A stretch of 64,000 bases of DNA from an uncultured Clostridia bacterium (GTDB lineage: Bacteria; Bacillota; Clostridia; Christensenellales; Borkfalkiaceae), in the NCBI GenBank assembly GCA_945949395.1, contig CAMFEK010000005.1:1-64000 (forward strand). Reading direction: 5' to 3'. Position numbers and translations under genes: made by a program. How positions within the stretch are numbered: the stretch's first letter is position 1; each line of letters starts with the position of its first letter. Below are positions 1 to 6,870 of this stretch, in pieces. Under the pieces are notes generated by a model. That model did not search any database. It worked only from the letters and a program-made list of their open reading frames with translations, and was not told the origin of the DNA.

Positions 1-55
1 AGAAAAACAGGAAACCGATGTTTCCTGTTTCTTTTTGGTGGACGCGATAAGGCTC
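1..55 (-). repeat. Direct repeat copy A: partial tRNA-Val 3' end plus its terminator hairpin
   Basis: Positions 1-55 are identical to 211-265. The shared block holds the terminator hairpin of the tRNA-Val gene and the last 20 or so bases of that tRNA, including CCA. Copy A stops inside the T arm, so it is not a functional tRNA. Duplication of a tRNA 3' end is the usual footprint of an integrase-type attachment site; here the copies are only 210 bp apart, so any element between them has decayed or been deleted. Confidence 0.8.
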
Positions 56-210
56 TTCCCTTTAGCGGGGACGCCCCGGTGAAACGTCCGCAGGACGTTT
101 CAGTTTGCCGTTTGGCGGGTTCTTTTTTGGAGTAGGAAAGGCAAACCGATCGCCTCGCGGCAATCGCCTCCCCCCTCTCGCCTTATCGCAATGCACAAAT
201 TCACCCAAAA
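56..210. other. Spacer between the two tRNA 3'-end copies
   Basis: No credible gene. The segment contains a 9-bp inverted repeat (GAAACGTCC/GGACGTTTC, about 81-101) and otherwise nothing I recognise. It may be the remains of an integrated element. Confidence 0.4.
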
Positions 211-242
211 AGAAAAACAGGAAACCGATGTTTCCTGTTTCT
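211..242 (-). terminator. Intrinsic terminator of tRNA-Val
   Basis: Perfect 10-bp stem (215-224 with 231-240, AAACAGGAAA/TTTCCTGTTT) around a 6-base loop, followed on the minus strand by a T run. It begins a few bases after the tRNA CCA end. Confidence 0.85.
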
Positions 243-245
243 TTT

Positions 246-322
246 TGGTGGACGCGATAAGGCTCGAACTTACGACCTCTACCATGTCAAGGTAGCGCTC
301 TGACCAACTGAGCTACGCCTCC
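246..322 (-). tRNA. tRNA-Val (anticodon GAC)
   Basis: On the minus strand the sequence folds as a 77-nt tRNA. The anticodon loop is TTGACAT, giving anticodon GAC, which reads GUC and GUU valine codons. The acceptor stem GGAGGCG pairs with CGCGTCC apart from one G-G mismatch, the T loop is TTCGAGC, and the CCA end is encoded at 246-248. A strong promoter lies just upstream at 335-363 and a terminator just downstream. Confidence 0.93.
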
Positions 323-334
323 GATTACTCTATT

Positions 335-363
335 ATTGTAGCAGATATTTTTTTCTTTGTCAA
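335..363 (-). promoter_or_regulatory. Sigma-A promoter of tRNA-Val
   Basis: Minus-strand TTGACA (358-363), 17-bp spacer, TACAAT (335-340). It lies 13 bp upstream of the tRNA and clear of the terminator of the preceding small RNA. Confidence 0.85.
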
Positions 364-394
364 TCGATTTTTTGAAAAAAATTTCAATTCCTGC

Positions 395-511
395 AAAATA
401 GAAACCGTCGGGCAAATTTCTTTGTCCGACGGTCTCTTTATGATAAGGGGGAAAATGATGAGCTTTGTTCGGTCAAGGAGCTGTCGCATCCCGCGTCAAC
501 CTCTTGACGGT
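395..511 (-). ncRNA. Putative small regulatory RNA, copy 1
   Basis: A predicted transcript of about 117 nt lies between a good promoter and a good terminator. The terminator has an 8-bp lower stem (426-433 with 404-411), an A-C mismatch, a 4-bp upper stem and a GAAA loop, followed by a T-rich tail. The 5' part can form a stem from GTCAAG with CTTGAC. Between the two helices is a single-stranded pyrimidine stretch with the motif TTTTCCCCCTT (minus strand, around 445-455), which is complementary to Shine-Dalgarno sequences. C-rich seeds of this kind are known from Firmicute RNAs such as RsaE/RoxS. I infer a trans-acting RNA, but no family assignment is possible from sequence alone. Confidence 0.72.
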
Positions 512-515
512 AACT

Positions 516-544
516 ATATTACAACATTTTCCCATAAAAGTCAA
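516..544 (-). promoter_or_regulatory. Promoter of small RNA copy 1
   Basis: Minus-strand TTGACT (539-544), 17-bp spacer, TAATAT (516-521). The same boxes and spacing are kept in copy 2 although the spacer has diverged, which indicates selection. Confidence 0.85.
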
Positions 545-686
545 AAAAATAAAAAACTTTTTTCAAACTTTTTTAATTTATATTGCAGTTTCAACTTTTG
601 TAAAAAATTTTCATAATTCGCCAAAAGAGATTGCAAAAAACTATCGAACGGCAAAATTCGGCAGAAAACCCCTCCCGAAACGCTCG

Positions 687-803
687 AAAAAAGAAATCGA
701 CCGGCGAATTTCTTCGTCGGTCAATCTCTTTATGATAAGGGGGAAAATGATGAGCTTTGTTTGGTCAAGGAGCTGTCGCATCCCGCGTCAACCTCTTGAC
801 AGT
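687..803 (-). ncRNA. Putative small regulatory RNA, copy 2
   Basis: Paralogue of the RNA at 395-511, in the same orientation 292 bp away. The central block with the CCCCC motif is nearly unchanged. The terminator keeps the same architecture (8-bp stem, A-C mismatch, 4-bp stem, GAAA loop) with different bases in both arms: the lower stem is ATTGACCG/CGGTCGAT here and ACCGTCGG/CCGACGGT in copy 1. Paired changes in both arms support transcription in this direction and a conserved hairpin. The function is unknown. Confidence 0.72.
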
Positions 804-807
804 AATA

Positions 808-836
808 ATATTACAGCATTTCCCCTAAAAAGTCAA
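808..836 (-). promoter_or_regulatory. Promoter of small RNA copy 2
   Basis: Minus-strand TTGACT (831-836), 17-bp spacer, TAATAT (808-813), exactly 292 bp from the promoter of copy 1. Confidence 0.85.
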
Positions 837-940
837 AAAAAATAAAAAAAATTTTCAAACTTTTTTAATTTATATGGCAATTTCAACTTTTGTTGAAATT
901 TTTCATAATTCGCCAAAAGAGATTGCAAAAATTTACCGAT

Positions 941-1444
941 TTACAAAATCCGACAGAGAAAGCACCCGAAAATCGTGGCGATCAGGGAGGAAAAGAGGGA
1001 AATGGCGATAGGCAGGGCGAGTTTTTTTTCCTTCACGGTAGAAAAGTACACGGCGCCGATGTAAAAGACCGTCTCGCTGGAGCCGTAGCAGACGCAGGCG
1101 CAGCGGGCGATCCTGCTGTCCGCGCCGTAGCTTGCGATGATCTCGTCCACGAGCGCTGTGGAGCCGCTCCCGGAAAAGGGCTTTAGGAGTACGAGTTTGC
1201 CGATCTCTTTGGGGATCCCCAACGCCTGAAAGAGGGGCTCTAAAAATTTCAGTATGGCGTCGCTCACGCCGCTCTGCTCCAAGAGCTCGGTCATCATCAG
1301 CACGGCGGCGATATAGGGAAATATGGACAGGAGCAGGGGCAGGGCGCCCTTGACGCCCGTAACGAAGCTGTCGTACACCTTTACCTTTTTGACGGCGGCG
1401 TAGAGAAAGACGGACAAAAACAGGACGGGAATCAAAAGTTTCAT
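941..1444 (-). CDS. spmB: Spore maturation protein B
   Basis: A 167-residue membrane protein of the nucleoside-recognition (Gate) family, close to the usual SpmB length of about 175. Hydrophobic segments start at the N-terminus and recur through residues 35-55 and 125-167. The central stretch GSGSTALVDEI, followed by CYGSSETVFY, is typical of SpmB. In Bacillus, SpmA and SpmB are needed for normal spore core dehydration and heat resistance; the molecular activity is not settled. The start overlaps the end of spmA by 4 bp (ATGA), so the pair is translationally coupled. No clear terminator follows; the next minus-strand signal is the promoter of the small RNA. Confidence 0.88.
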   Translation of the reverse strand: MKLLIPVLFLSVFLYAAVKKVKVYDSFVTGVKGALPLLLSIFPYIAAVLMMTELLEQSGVSDAILKFLEPLFQALGIPKEIGKLVLLKPFSGSGSTALVDEIIASYGADSRIARCACVCYGSSETVFYIGAVYFSTVKEKKLALPIAISLFSSLIATIFGCFLCRIL

Positions 1445-2007
1445 GCGCGGTGGTTTTTTCTCCTTCGGCAGAGAAGGAACACGAGCGCAATCCCGACAGC
1501 GGTGGAGAGCGCGGTGGACAGCAGGGTGGGCAGAAAAATGGCGTAGGGATCCTTCGCGCCGTGCAGCGTCAAAAGGGAGATCGCCGTGGTCGGCAACACT
1601 TGCAGGGAGGTGGCGGAGATCACGAACAGCATGGATTGCGTGAACGCGCCGTTTTGCTTTCCCTCGCTCTCTTCCACGGCGCGTATGCCGTAGGGGGTAG
1701 CGAGCCCGCTCAAGCCCAAAAGGTTGGCGGAGAGATTCATGGTGAGCGCCTGCACCGCCTTTTCGTCCCGCGTCAAAAAGAGTCTCTGCGTGAGCGGTTT
1801 CAGCCCGCGCGAGAGCTTATCCGAAAGGCGACAATCCGTCATCACCTGCATGAGCCCCATCCACACGCCGTAGGATGCGACGAGGCTCACACACAGCGCC
1901 CCCGCCCGCTCGCCCGCCTTCAGGAGGGTGGGCAGAAAATTTTCAGGGGAAAGAAAAGCCATCGCGCAACCGCCGAGTAAAAATAAGAGGAGAAAAAGCA
2001 GGTTCAT
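1441..2007 (-). CDS. spmA: Spore maturation protein A
   Basis: 188 residues, very hydrophobic, with an N-terminal membrane segment and the Gate-family core (VASYGVWMGLMQVM, then LSANLLGLSGLATPYGIRAV), which matches SpmA. It is the first gene of the spmA-spmB pair and is divergent from metG. As a partner of SpmB it is expected in the forespore or mother-cell membrane during sporulation. The ATG at 2007 opens directly into the membrane segment, so this start is plausible, although I see no convincing ribosome-binding site. A sporulation promoter could lie in the 50 bp before metG but is not obvious. Confidence 0.86.
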   Translation of the reverse strand: MNLLFLLLFLLGGCAMAFLSPENFLPTLLKAGERAGALCVSLVASYGVWMGLMQVMTDCRLSDKLSRGLKPLTQRLFLTRDEKAVQALTMNLSANLLGLSGLATPYGIRAVEESEGKQNGAFTQSMLFVISATSLQVLPTTAISLLTLHGAKDPYAIFLPTLLSTALSTAVGIALVFLLCRRRKNHRA

Positions 2008-2041
2008 ATCGCAAATTTATGCGGAAATTCGGAGCAATATG

Positions 2042-2070
2042 TTTACATTTTTTGAAAAATGCGGTATAAT
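2042..2070 (+). promoter_or_regulatory. Sigma-A promoter of metG
   Basis: TTTACA (2042-2047), 17-bp spacer, TATAAT (2065-2070). It lies inside an upstream in-frame extension of metG, which shows that translation starts at 2104 and not at 2059. Confidence 0.8.
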
Positions 2071-2103
2071 AGCAGGGAATCATTAAAAAACGGAGAAAAA
2101 ACC

Positions 2104-4077
2104 ATGGCAGAGAAAAAACCTTACTATATTACGACGGCAATCGCCTATACTTCGGGCAAGCCGCACATCGGCAACACCTACGAGATCGTGCTCGCCGACG
2201 CCATCGCGCGTTTCCGCAGAAAGGAGGGCTACGAGGTCTTTTTTCAGACGGGAACGGACGAACACGGTCAGAAGATCGAGGAGAAGGCAAAAGCCGCAGG
2301 CGTGACGCCCAAGCAGTTCGTCGACGACGTGTCGAGCGAGATCAAGCGCATTTGGGATCTCATGAACACTTCCTACGATAAATTCATTCGCACGACGGAC
2401 GCCTACCACGAGGAACAGGTGCAAAAGCTCTTCAAAAAGTTCTACGATCAGGGAGATATCTACAAGGGCTACTACGAGGGTATGTACTGTACCCCCTGCG
2501 AATCCTTTTGGACGGAGAGCCAGCTCAAAGATGGCAAATGCCCCGACTGCGGCAGAGAGGTAAAGCCCGCCAAGGAGGAAGCCTACTTCTTCAAGATGGG
2601 CAAATACGCCGATCGGCTCATGAAACACATCGAGGAGCACCCCGAGTTCATTCAGCCCGTTTCGCGCAAGAACGAAATGGTGAATAACTTCTTAAAGCCC
2701 GGCTTGCAGGATCTCTGCGTGTCCCGCACCTCTTTCAAGTGGGGGATCCCCGTCTCCTTCGATCCCCGCCACGTCACCTACGTCTGGCTGGACGCCCTCA
2801 CCAACTACATTACGGGCATCGGATTCGACGCGGACGGCAATCACGGCGATCTCTACAAAAAATTCTGGCCTGCCGATCTGCACCTGATCGGTAAGGACAT
2901 CATTCGTTTCCATACCATCTACTGGCCCATCTTCCTCATGGCGATGGGGGAACCTTTGCCCAAGCAGGTGTTCGGTCATCCCTGGCTGCTGCAGGACGGC
3001 GGCAAGATGAGCAAGAGCAAGGGCAACGTGATCTACGCGGACGACCTCGTGTCCCTCTTCGGCGTGGACGCCGTTCGCTACTTCGTGCTCCACGAAATGC
3101 CCTTCGACAACGACGGTCTCATCTCTTGGGAGCTCGTCATCGAGCGTTTCAACGCCGAACTTGCCAACGTGCTCGGTAACCTCGTGTCCCGCACCGTCGC
3201 CATGATCAATAAGTATTTCGGGGGCACCGTTTCAAAGCCCGCTCTTCCCGACGAGGGCACGGACGAAGAGTTCAAAGCCACCGTCACCGGGGTGAAGGAT
3301 AAGGTCGTTTCCAAAATGGAACAGCTCCGCGTCGCGGACGCGCTGACGGAGATCTTCAACCTCTTCCGTCGGGCGAACAAGTATATCGACGAGACGATGC
3401 CCTGGGCGCTCGCCAAGGAGGAGAGCAAAAAGGATCGCCTCAACGCCGTATTATACAACCTCTCCGAGGCGATTGTGCTGGGTGTGTCCCTTCTCGACTC
3501 CTTCCTGCCCGAAACGGCGGCAAAGACGGTCGGACAGATGGGTTCCGCCCTGCGCTCCTTCGAGGATTACGTATTCGGCTTGCAGGATAGCTATACCGTC
3601 GTCGAAAAGCCGGAAATTCTCTTCGCGCGACTGGATAGCAAGGTCGTGATGGAAAAGGTTCAAAAGATCATGGACGCCCAAGCGGCCGCCGCTGCCGCGG
3701 AGAACGCCAAAACGGCGGAACAACAGCCTCAAGAGCAAACGCCCGCCGAGGACTTCATCTCCATCGACGATTTTGCCAAGGTCAAGCTGCGCGTCGGCGA
3801 GATCATCGCCTGCGAAAGAGTGCCCAAGTCCTCCAAGCTCCTGCATGAAACGGTAAAATTCGGCGACGAGGTCCGCTCGGTATGCAGCGGCATCGCCAAG
3901 TATTATACGCCCGAAGAGATGGTGGGTAAAAAGGTGGTGTTCGTCACCAACCTCGCGCCCCGCACCATCTGCGGCATCAAGAGCGAGGGCATGATCCTCG
4001 CGGCGGAGGACGAAAAGGGGAATCTCTCCCTCATCTGCCCCGATAAGGATATCGAGAGCGGAGCCTCTTTGGGTTGA
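2104..4077 (+). CDS. metG: Methionyl-tRNA synthetase
   Basis: A 657-residue class I synthetase that charges tRNA-Met. The HIGH-type signature is HIGN at residues 21-24 and the KMSKS loop is at residues 301-305. A CxxC...CxxC zinc knuckle (CTPC and CPDC, about residues 129-146) sits in the connective peptide. The last 105 residues or so form a fused Trbp111/EMAP-type tRNA-binding domain (KVKLRVGEI...), as in many bacterial MetG enzymes. An Ala/Gln-rich linker of about 25 residues precedes it. The ATG at 2104 has a GGAG site and lies downstream of a promoter. The stop overlaps the tatD start. The order metG-tatD-rsmA-veg matches the Bacillus metS-yabD-ksgA-veg region. Confidence 0.97.
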   Translation: MAEKKPYYITTAIAYTSGKPHIGNTYEIVLADAIARFRRKEGYEVFFQTGTDEHGQKIEEKAKAAGVTPKQFVDDVSSEIKRIWDLMNTSYDKFIRTTDAYHEEQVQKLFKKFYDQGDIYKGYYEGMYCTPCESFWTESQLKDGKCPDCGREVKPAKEEAYFFKMGKYADRLMKHIEEHPEFIQPVSRKNEMVNNFLKPGLQDLCVSRTSFKWGIPVSFDPRHVTYVWLDALTNYITGIGFDADGNHGDLYKKFWPADLHLIGKDIIRFHTIYWPIFLMAMGEPLPKQVFGHPWLLQDGGKMSKSKGNVIYADDLVSLFGVDAVRYFVLHEMPFDNDGLISWELVIERFNAELANVLGNLVSRTVAMINKYFGGTVSKPALPDEGTDEEFKATVTGVKDKVVSKMEQLRVADALTEIFNLFRRANKYIDETMPWALAKEESKKDRLNAVLYNLSEAIVLGVSLLDSFLPETAAKTVGQMGSALRSFEDYVFGLQDSYTVVEKPEILFARLDSKVVMEKVQKIMDAQAAAAAAENAKTAEQQPQEQTPAEDFISIDDFAKVKLRVGEIIACERVPKSSKLLHETVKFGDEVRSVCSGIAKYYTPEEMVGKKVVFVTNLAPRTICGIKSEGMILAAEDEKGNLSLICPDKDIESGASLG

Positions 4078-4859
4078 TGTTTACCGATATTCATTGTCAT
4101 TTGAACGACAAAGCGTTTGATGGCATTGTAGAACAGACCGTGCGCGAAGCGGAAAAAGCCGGAACGGACCTCATCGTCGATTCCGGCTTTGATTCAGACT
4201 CCTCTCTGCGCGCCGCCTCTCACGCGGAGAGCTTTTGCGGCGTATATTTTTCCGCTGGCTGGCAGCCGCAGGAGATTAGCCGCTGGAAGGACAAGGATAT
4301 GGACGCGCTCGCGGCTCTTTGCCGCCATGAAAAATGCGTGGCGGTCGGGGAGATCGGGCTGGATTATCATTACCCCGACAATCCCGAAAAGTCCTTTCAA
4401 AAGGAAGTTTTTATCAGGGAGTTGGAGCTCGCCAAGGAATGTCGGCTCCCCGTCGTCATTCACAGCCGCGATTGCGCCGAGGACATGATACGCCTGCTCA
4501 AAGAAAATCGGGATAAACTCGTCTGCGGCGGCGTCATGCACTGCTATTCGCACAGCGCGGAGATGGTAAAGGATTTTCTCGATTTGGGCTTTTATCTCTC
4601 CTTCGGCGGCACGGCGACGTATACGGGCAGTAAAAAGGTGATGAAATCGGTGATAGCGACCCCCGTCGACCGTATCTTATCGGAGACGGACAGCCCCTAC
4701 CTCACGCCCGAACCGCACAAGGGCAGCTTTCCCAACGCGCCGAAGTATATACCCGTCGTCGTGGAAAGGCTCGCGCAGATCAAGGGCTTGCCCGCGGAAG
4801 CGCTCGCACGGCGCATTCGCGAGAACGCCAAAACGCTCTTTGCCAAGTTGCCCCGATAA
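4077..4859 (+). CDS. tatD: TatD family metal-dependent deoxyribonuclease
   Basis: A 260-residue TIM-barrel hydrolase. Metal ligands expected of the family are visible: the N-terminal HxH (IHCHLND), the glutamate in GEIGLDYHYP, the histidine in IHSRD, the histidine in MHCYSH, and the aspartate in SETDSPY near the C-terminus. TatD proteins are 3'-5' DNases implicated in repair and DNA fragmentation. The ATG at 4077 shares one base with the metG stop (TGATG), implying coupled translation; a TTG three bases earlier is less likely. RNase M5 (rnmV), which usually follows this gene in Firmicutes, is absent. Confidence 0.93.
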   Translation: MFTDIHCHLNDKAFDGIVEQTVREAEKAGTDLIVDSGFDSDSSLRAASHAESFCGVYFSAGWQPQEISRWKDKDMDALAALCRHEKCVAVGEIGLDYHYPDNPEKSFQKEVFIRELELAKECRLPVVIHSRDCAEDMIRLLKENRDKLVCGGVMHCYSHSAEMVKDFLDLGFYLSFGGTATYTGSKKVMKSVIATPVDRILSETDSPYLTPEPHKGSFPNAPKYIPVVVERLAQIKGLPAEALARRIRENAKTLFAKLPR

Positions 4860-4973
4860 GGGCTATGTAGCCGCAGGAGAGAGAAAAATTCTCTCCCTCT
4901 GCTTTCTCTTTGGTGCTTTGCGGCGCCGCAACATGAGTATGTTCCCGATGGGGAAAACTATGAAAGGAAAATT

Positions 4974-5807
4974 ATGGAAGAATTGCGCTCGATTTTAGCC
5001 CGCAACGGGTTCAGTTTCAAAAAACAGTTTGGTCAGAACTTTATTTCGGACGACAAACTGCTCTCCAAGATCGTCGACGCGGCGGAAATCGATCAAAATT
5101 CCACCGTGGTGGAGATCGGACCGGGAGCGGGGACGCTCACCCGCGAGATCGCCAAGGTCGCCAAAAAGGTGTACGCCTTCGAGATCGATAAAAATTTGCA
5201 ACCCGTTTTGAAGGAAACCCTCCGCGGCTACGATAACGTGGAGGTCTGCTTTCAGGACTTTTTGAAGGTGGATCTCGCCCGTTTCGAGCGATCGGTCGGG
5301 GAATACACCGTCGTCGCCAACCTGCCCTACTACATCACGACGCCGCTCGTCATGCGCTTTGTCGAGGAGAGCCAAAAGGCAAAATCGCTCGTCGTCATGG
5401 TGCAGGAGGAGGTCGCCCTGCGCTTTTGCGCCCGCGCGGGCACGCCCGACTACGGCGCGGTCACGGCGGGCATCGCCCTGCGCGCCGAGAGCCGCATCGC
5501 CTTAAAGGTGCCGAGAACGTATTTTTATCCCCAACCCAACGTCGATTCCGCCGTGGTCAAGATAGATTTTTGCGGGGAGCGCTTTCCCGTCAAGGACAGG
5601 GCTATGTATCGCGAAACGGTGCGCTGCGCCTTTCTGAATCGCAGAAAGACGCTCGAAAACAACCTCGTGAACGCATTTCATCTCACCCGCGAGGAGGCGA
5701 AAGCTCTCTTATCCCGCCTCGGCGTGGACGAAAAGGCGAGGGGGGAAACGCTTTCTCCCGAACAGTTCGCCGCTCTCTCCGATATGCTTTTCGAGCGAAA
5801 AGAATAA
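4974..5807 (+). CDS. rsmA: 16S rRNA dimethyladenosine transferase (KsgA)
   Basis: 277 residues, the usual length. It dimethylates the two adjacent adenines in the 3'-terminal helix 45 loop of 16S rRNA. The SAM-binding motif I is VVEIGPGAGTLT, the catalytic NLPY motif is present (NLPYYIT), and the C-terminal domain typical of KsgA follows (FLNRRKTL). An AAGGAAAA ribosome site precedes the ATG. It is separated from tatD by 114 bp that hold only a weak hairpin (GGAGAGAG/TTCTCTCC). A strong terminator follows. Confidence 0.96.
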   Translation: MEELRSILARNGFSFKKQFGQNFISDDKLLSKIVDAAEIDQNSTVVEIGPGAGTLTREIAKVAKKVYAFEIDKNLQPVLKETLRGYDNVEVCFQDFLKVDLARFERSVGEYTVVANLPYYITTPLVMRFVEESQKAKSLVVMVQEEVALRFCARAGTPDYGAVTAGIALRAESRIALKVPRTYFYPQPNVDSAVVKIDFCGERFPVKDRAMYRETVRCAFLNRRKTLENNLVNAFHLTREEAKALLSRLGVDEKARGETLSPEQFAALSDMLFERKE

Positions 5808-5812
5808 AAACG

Positions 5813-5847
5813 ACACCCCGAAACGGAATGCGTTTCGGGGTGTTTTG
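5813..5847 (+). terminator. Terminator of the metG-tatD-rsmA cluster
   Basis: Perfect 13-bp stem (5813-5825 with 5831-5843) with loop GAATG and a short T run, directly after the rsmA stop. Confidence 0.9.
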
Positions 5848-6017
5848 CCGCGTAAAGTGATAGAAAAATATGGGTGAGGCGCGCTCTCCCCCGCGGACAA
5901 AAAAGGCGCGGCGACTTATTTTTTTCGTGACGGGGAGAGGGCAACCTTTCCTATTATATAGTCCGCTTTGGAATAAGTCAACCAAAAATAAACATAATGA
6001 TAATATAATAATATTCT

Positions 6018-6227
6018 ATGGAAGAAATTATTGCACAAAGGATACAGGAACTCCGCAAGGAAAAGCGACTTTCGCAGGAGGAGTTCGCAAAAATATGCAA
6101 CGTGAAGCAGTCTTGCGTCAGCAAGTGGGAGAGGGGCACCACCTTCCCTTCGCTGGAAACCGTCGTCTTTATCTGCCACACCTTCAAGGTGTCCTCCGAC
6201 TATTTGTTGGGGCTTTCCGATTATTGA
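6018..6227 (+). CDS. Small XRE-family transcriptional regulator
   Basis: 69 residues that consist of little more than one Cro/CI helix-turn-helix (LSQEEFAKICNVKQSCVSKW) and a short tail ending YLLGLSDY. It is a likely DNA-binding repressor with no sensor domain. A paralogue of nearly the same design lies at 29775. A TATAAT box at 6004-6009 ends 8 bp before the ATG and there is no ribosome-binding site, so the mRNA is probably leaderless; no good -35 box is visible. A terminator overlaps the stop codon, so it is transcribed alone. The target is unknown. Confidence 0.85.
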   Translation: MEEIIAQRIQELRKEKRLSQEEFAKICNVKQSCVSKWERGTTFPSLETVVFICHTFKVSSDYLLGLSDY

Positions 6228-6259
6228 CCGCCTTTTGGGAAAAAGGGCGGTTTTTTTTA
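6225..6259 (+). terminator. Terminator of the small XRE gene
   Basis: ACCGCC/GGGCGG stem with a 12-base loop, followed by eight T residues. Confidence 0.85.
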
Positions 6260-6304
6260 TGCCCGAACGGAATATTTTTCCCAAAAAGGAGAATACTCTT
6301 TTCT

Positions 6305-6550
6305 ATGATAAAAGAAGTGGAAACGGTGGAACACGTCAAACAAAGGATAAACGGCTTTTCCGGCGAGCGCGTTCGCGTCAAGGTGGAGCTGGGGCGGAAC
6401 AAGTCGGAAAAATTCACGGGGATCCTATCGGGCATCTATCCCTCCCTCTTCACGGTGGAACCGGACGACAAGGGATATCTCGGCAAGACCTCCTACTCGT
6501 ATGCGGAAGTGCTCTGCGGCAGCGTAAAACTCAAAAAAATCAACGGATGA
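6305..6550 (+). CDS. veg: Veg family protein
   Basis: 81 residues, matching the small Veg family (about 86 residues in Bacillus). The family motifs GERVRVKVELGRNKSEKF and SYSYAEVLCGSVKL are visible. It has an SH3-like small beta fold by family knowledge. Bacillus Veg is abundant in growing cells and stimulates biofilm gene expression, but the biochemical role is unclear. Its place after rsmA matches the Bacillus order, with a small XRE gene inserted and yabG missing. The start is the ATG at 6305, preceded by AAGGAG at 6286. A terminator follows directly. Confidence 0.88.
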   Translation: MIKEVETVEHVKQRINGFSGERVRVKVELGRNKSEKFTGILSGIYPSLFTVEPDDKGYLGKTSYSYAEVLCGSVKLKKING

Positions 6551-6574
6551 AACGGCTCAAAGAGCCGTTTTTGT
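6550..6574 (+). terminator. Terminator of veg
   Basis: 9-bp stem AAACGGCTC/GAGCCGTTT with an AAA loop, then a short T run. Confidence 0.85.
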
Positions 6575-6602
6575 CATAGCGGCGAAAAAGAGCGCATAAC
6601 CT
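6573..6602 (+). promoter_or_regulatory. Candidate sigma-E-type sporulation promoter of yqfC
   Basis: GTCATAG (6573-6579), 15-bp spacer, CATAACCT (6595-6602) resembles the sigma-E consensus. Its -10 box ends 7 bp before the yqfC ATG. The match is imperfect; Bacillus yqfC is known to be sigma-E dependent. Confidence 0.5.
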
Positions 6603-6609
6603 TAACGGT

Positions 6610-6870
6610 ATGAAACTTTTTCGGGAGATACTTTCTCAAATCGCGGGGAATACGGACACGGGGCTTTCCCTGCTGTATACCGTGGTGGCGGGGCAGGGCG
6701 GCTATTTTCAGAACGTGAAGAGCGTGGCTTGCTTTTCCTCTTCGCTCGTCGTGTTATCCTTGAAAAAGGGGGAGGTGCGCGTGAAGGGGAACGCCCTCAC
6801 CATCGAAAAATACAGCGAGGGGGACGTACTCATTCATGGGGATATCGTCGGTGTGGAACGGGTGGTTTAA
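6610..6870 (+). CDS. yqfC: Sporulation protein YqfC
   Basis: 86 residues of the YabP/YqfC family, a small beta-rich protein needed in Bacillus for sporulation in the mother cell. The repeated beta pattern (VVLSLKKGEVRVKGNALTIE, then GDVLIHGDIVGVE) is typical. No ribosome-binding site precedes the ATG, and a sporulation-type -10 box lies 7 bp upstream, so the transcript may be leaderless. The end overlaps the start of yqfD, as expected for the conserved yqfC-yqfD-phoH order. Confidence 0.88.
   Translation: MKLFREILSQIAGNTDTGLSLLYTVVAGQGGYFQNVKSVACFSSSLVVLSLKKGEVRVKGNALTIEKYSEGDVLIHGDIVGVERVV

Larger units (their letters stand above)
392..958. repeat. Tandem duplication with a 292-bp period
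   Basis: Two diverged copies of a unit of about 290 bp lie head to tail. Landmarks recur exactly 292 bp apart: the -10 box at 516 and 808, the AAGGGGG motif at 445 and 737, and CATAATTCGCC at 612 and 904. The most conserved part is a block of about 75 bp inside each predicted RNA; the terminator arms have changed in a compensating way. Confidence 0.9.

Noticed and set aside
422..845. Plus-strand small ORFs with a GGGGG-ATG-ATG start in both tandem units
   Set aside because: The apparent peptides differ in length and in tail, while the minus strand has promoters, terminators and paired base changes. The GGGGG/ATG similarity is the complement of the RNA seed.
2059..2103. Upstream in-frame extension of metG
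   Set aside because: It contains the -10 box of the promoter, and the ATG at 2104 has a proper ribosome site.
4860..4973. Possible gene or RNA between tatD and rsmA
   Set aside because: Only a weak 8-bp hairpin is present; no promoter-terminator pair and no open frame of note.
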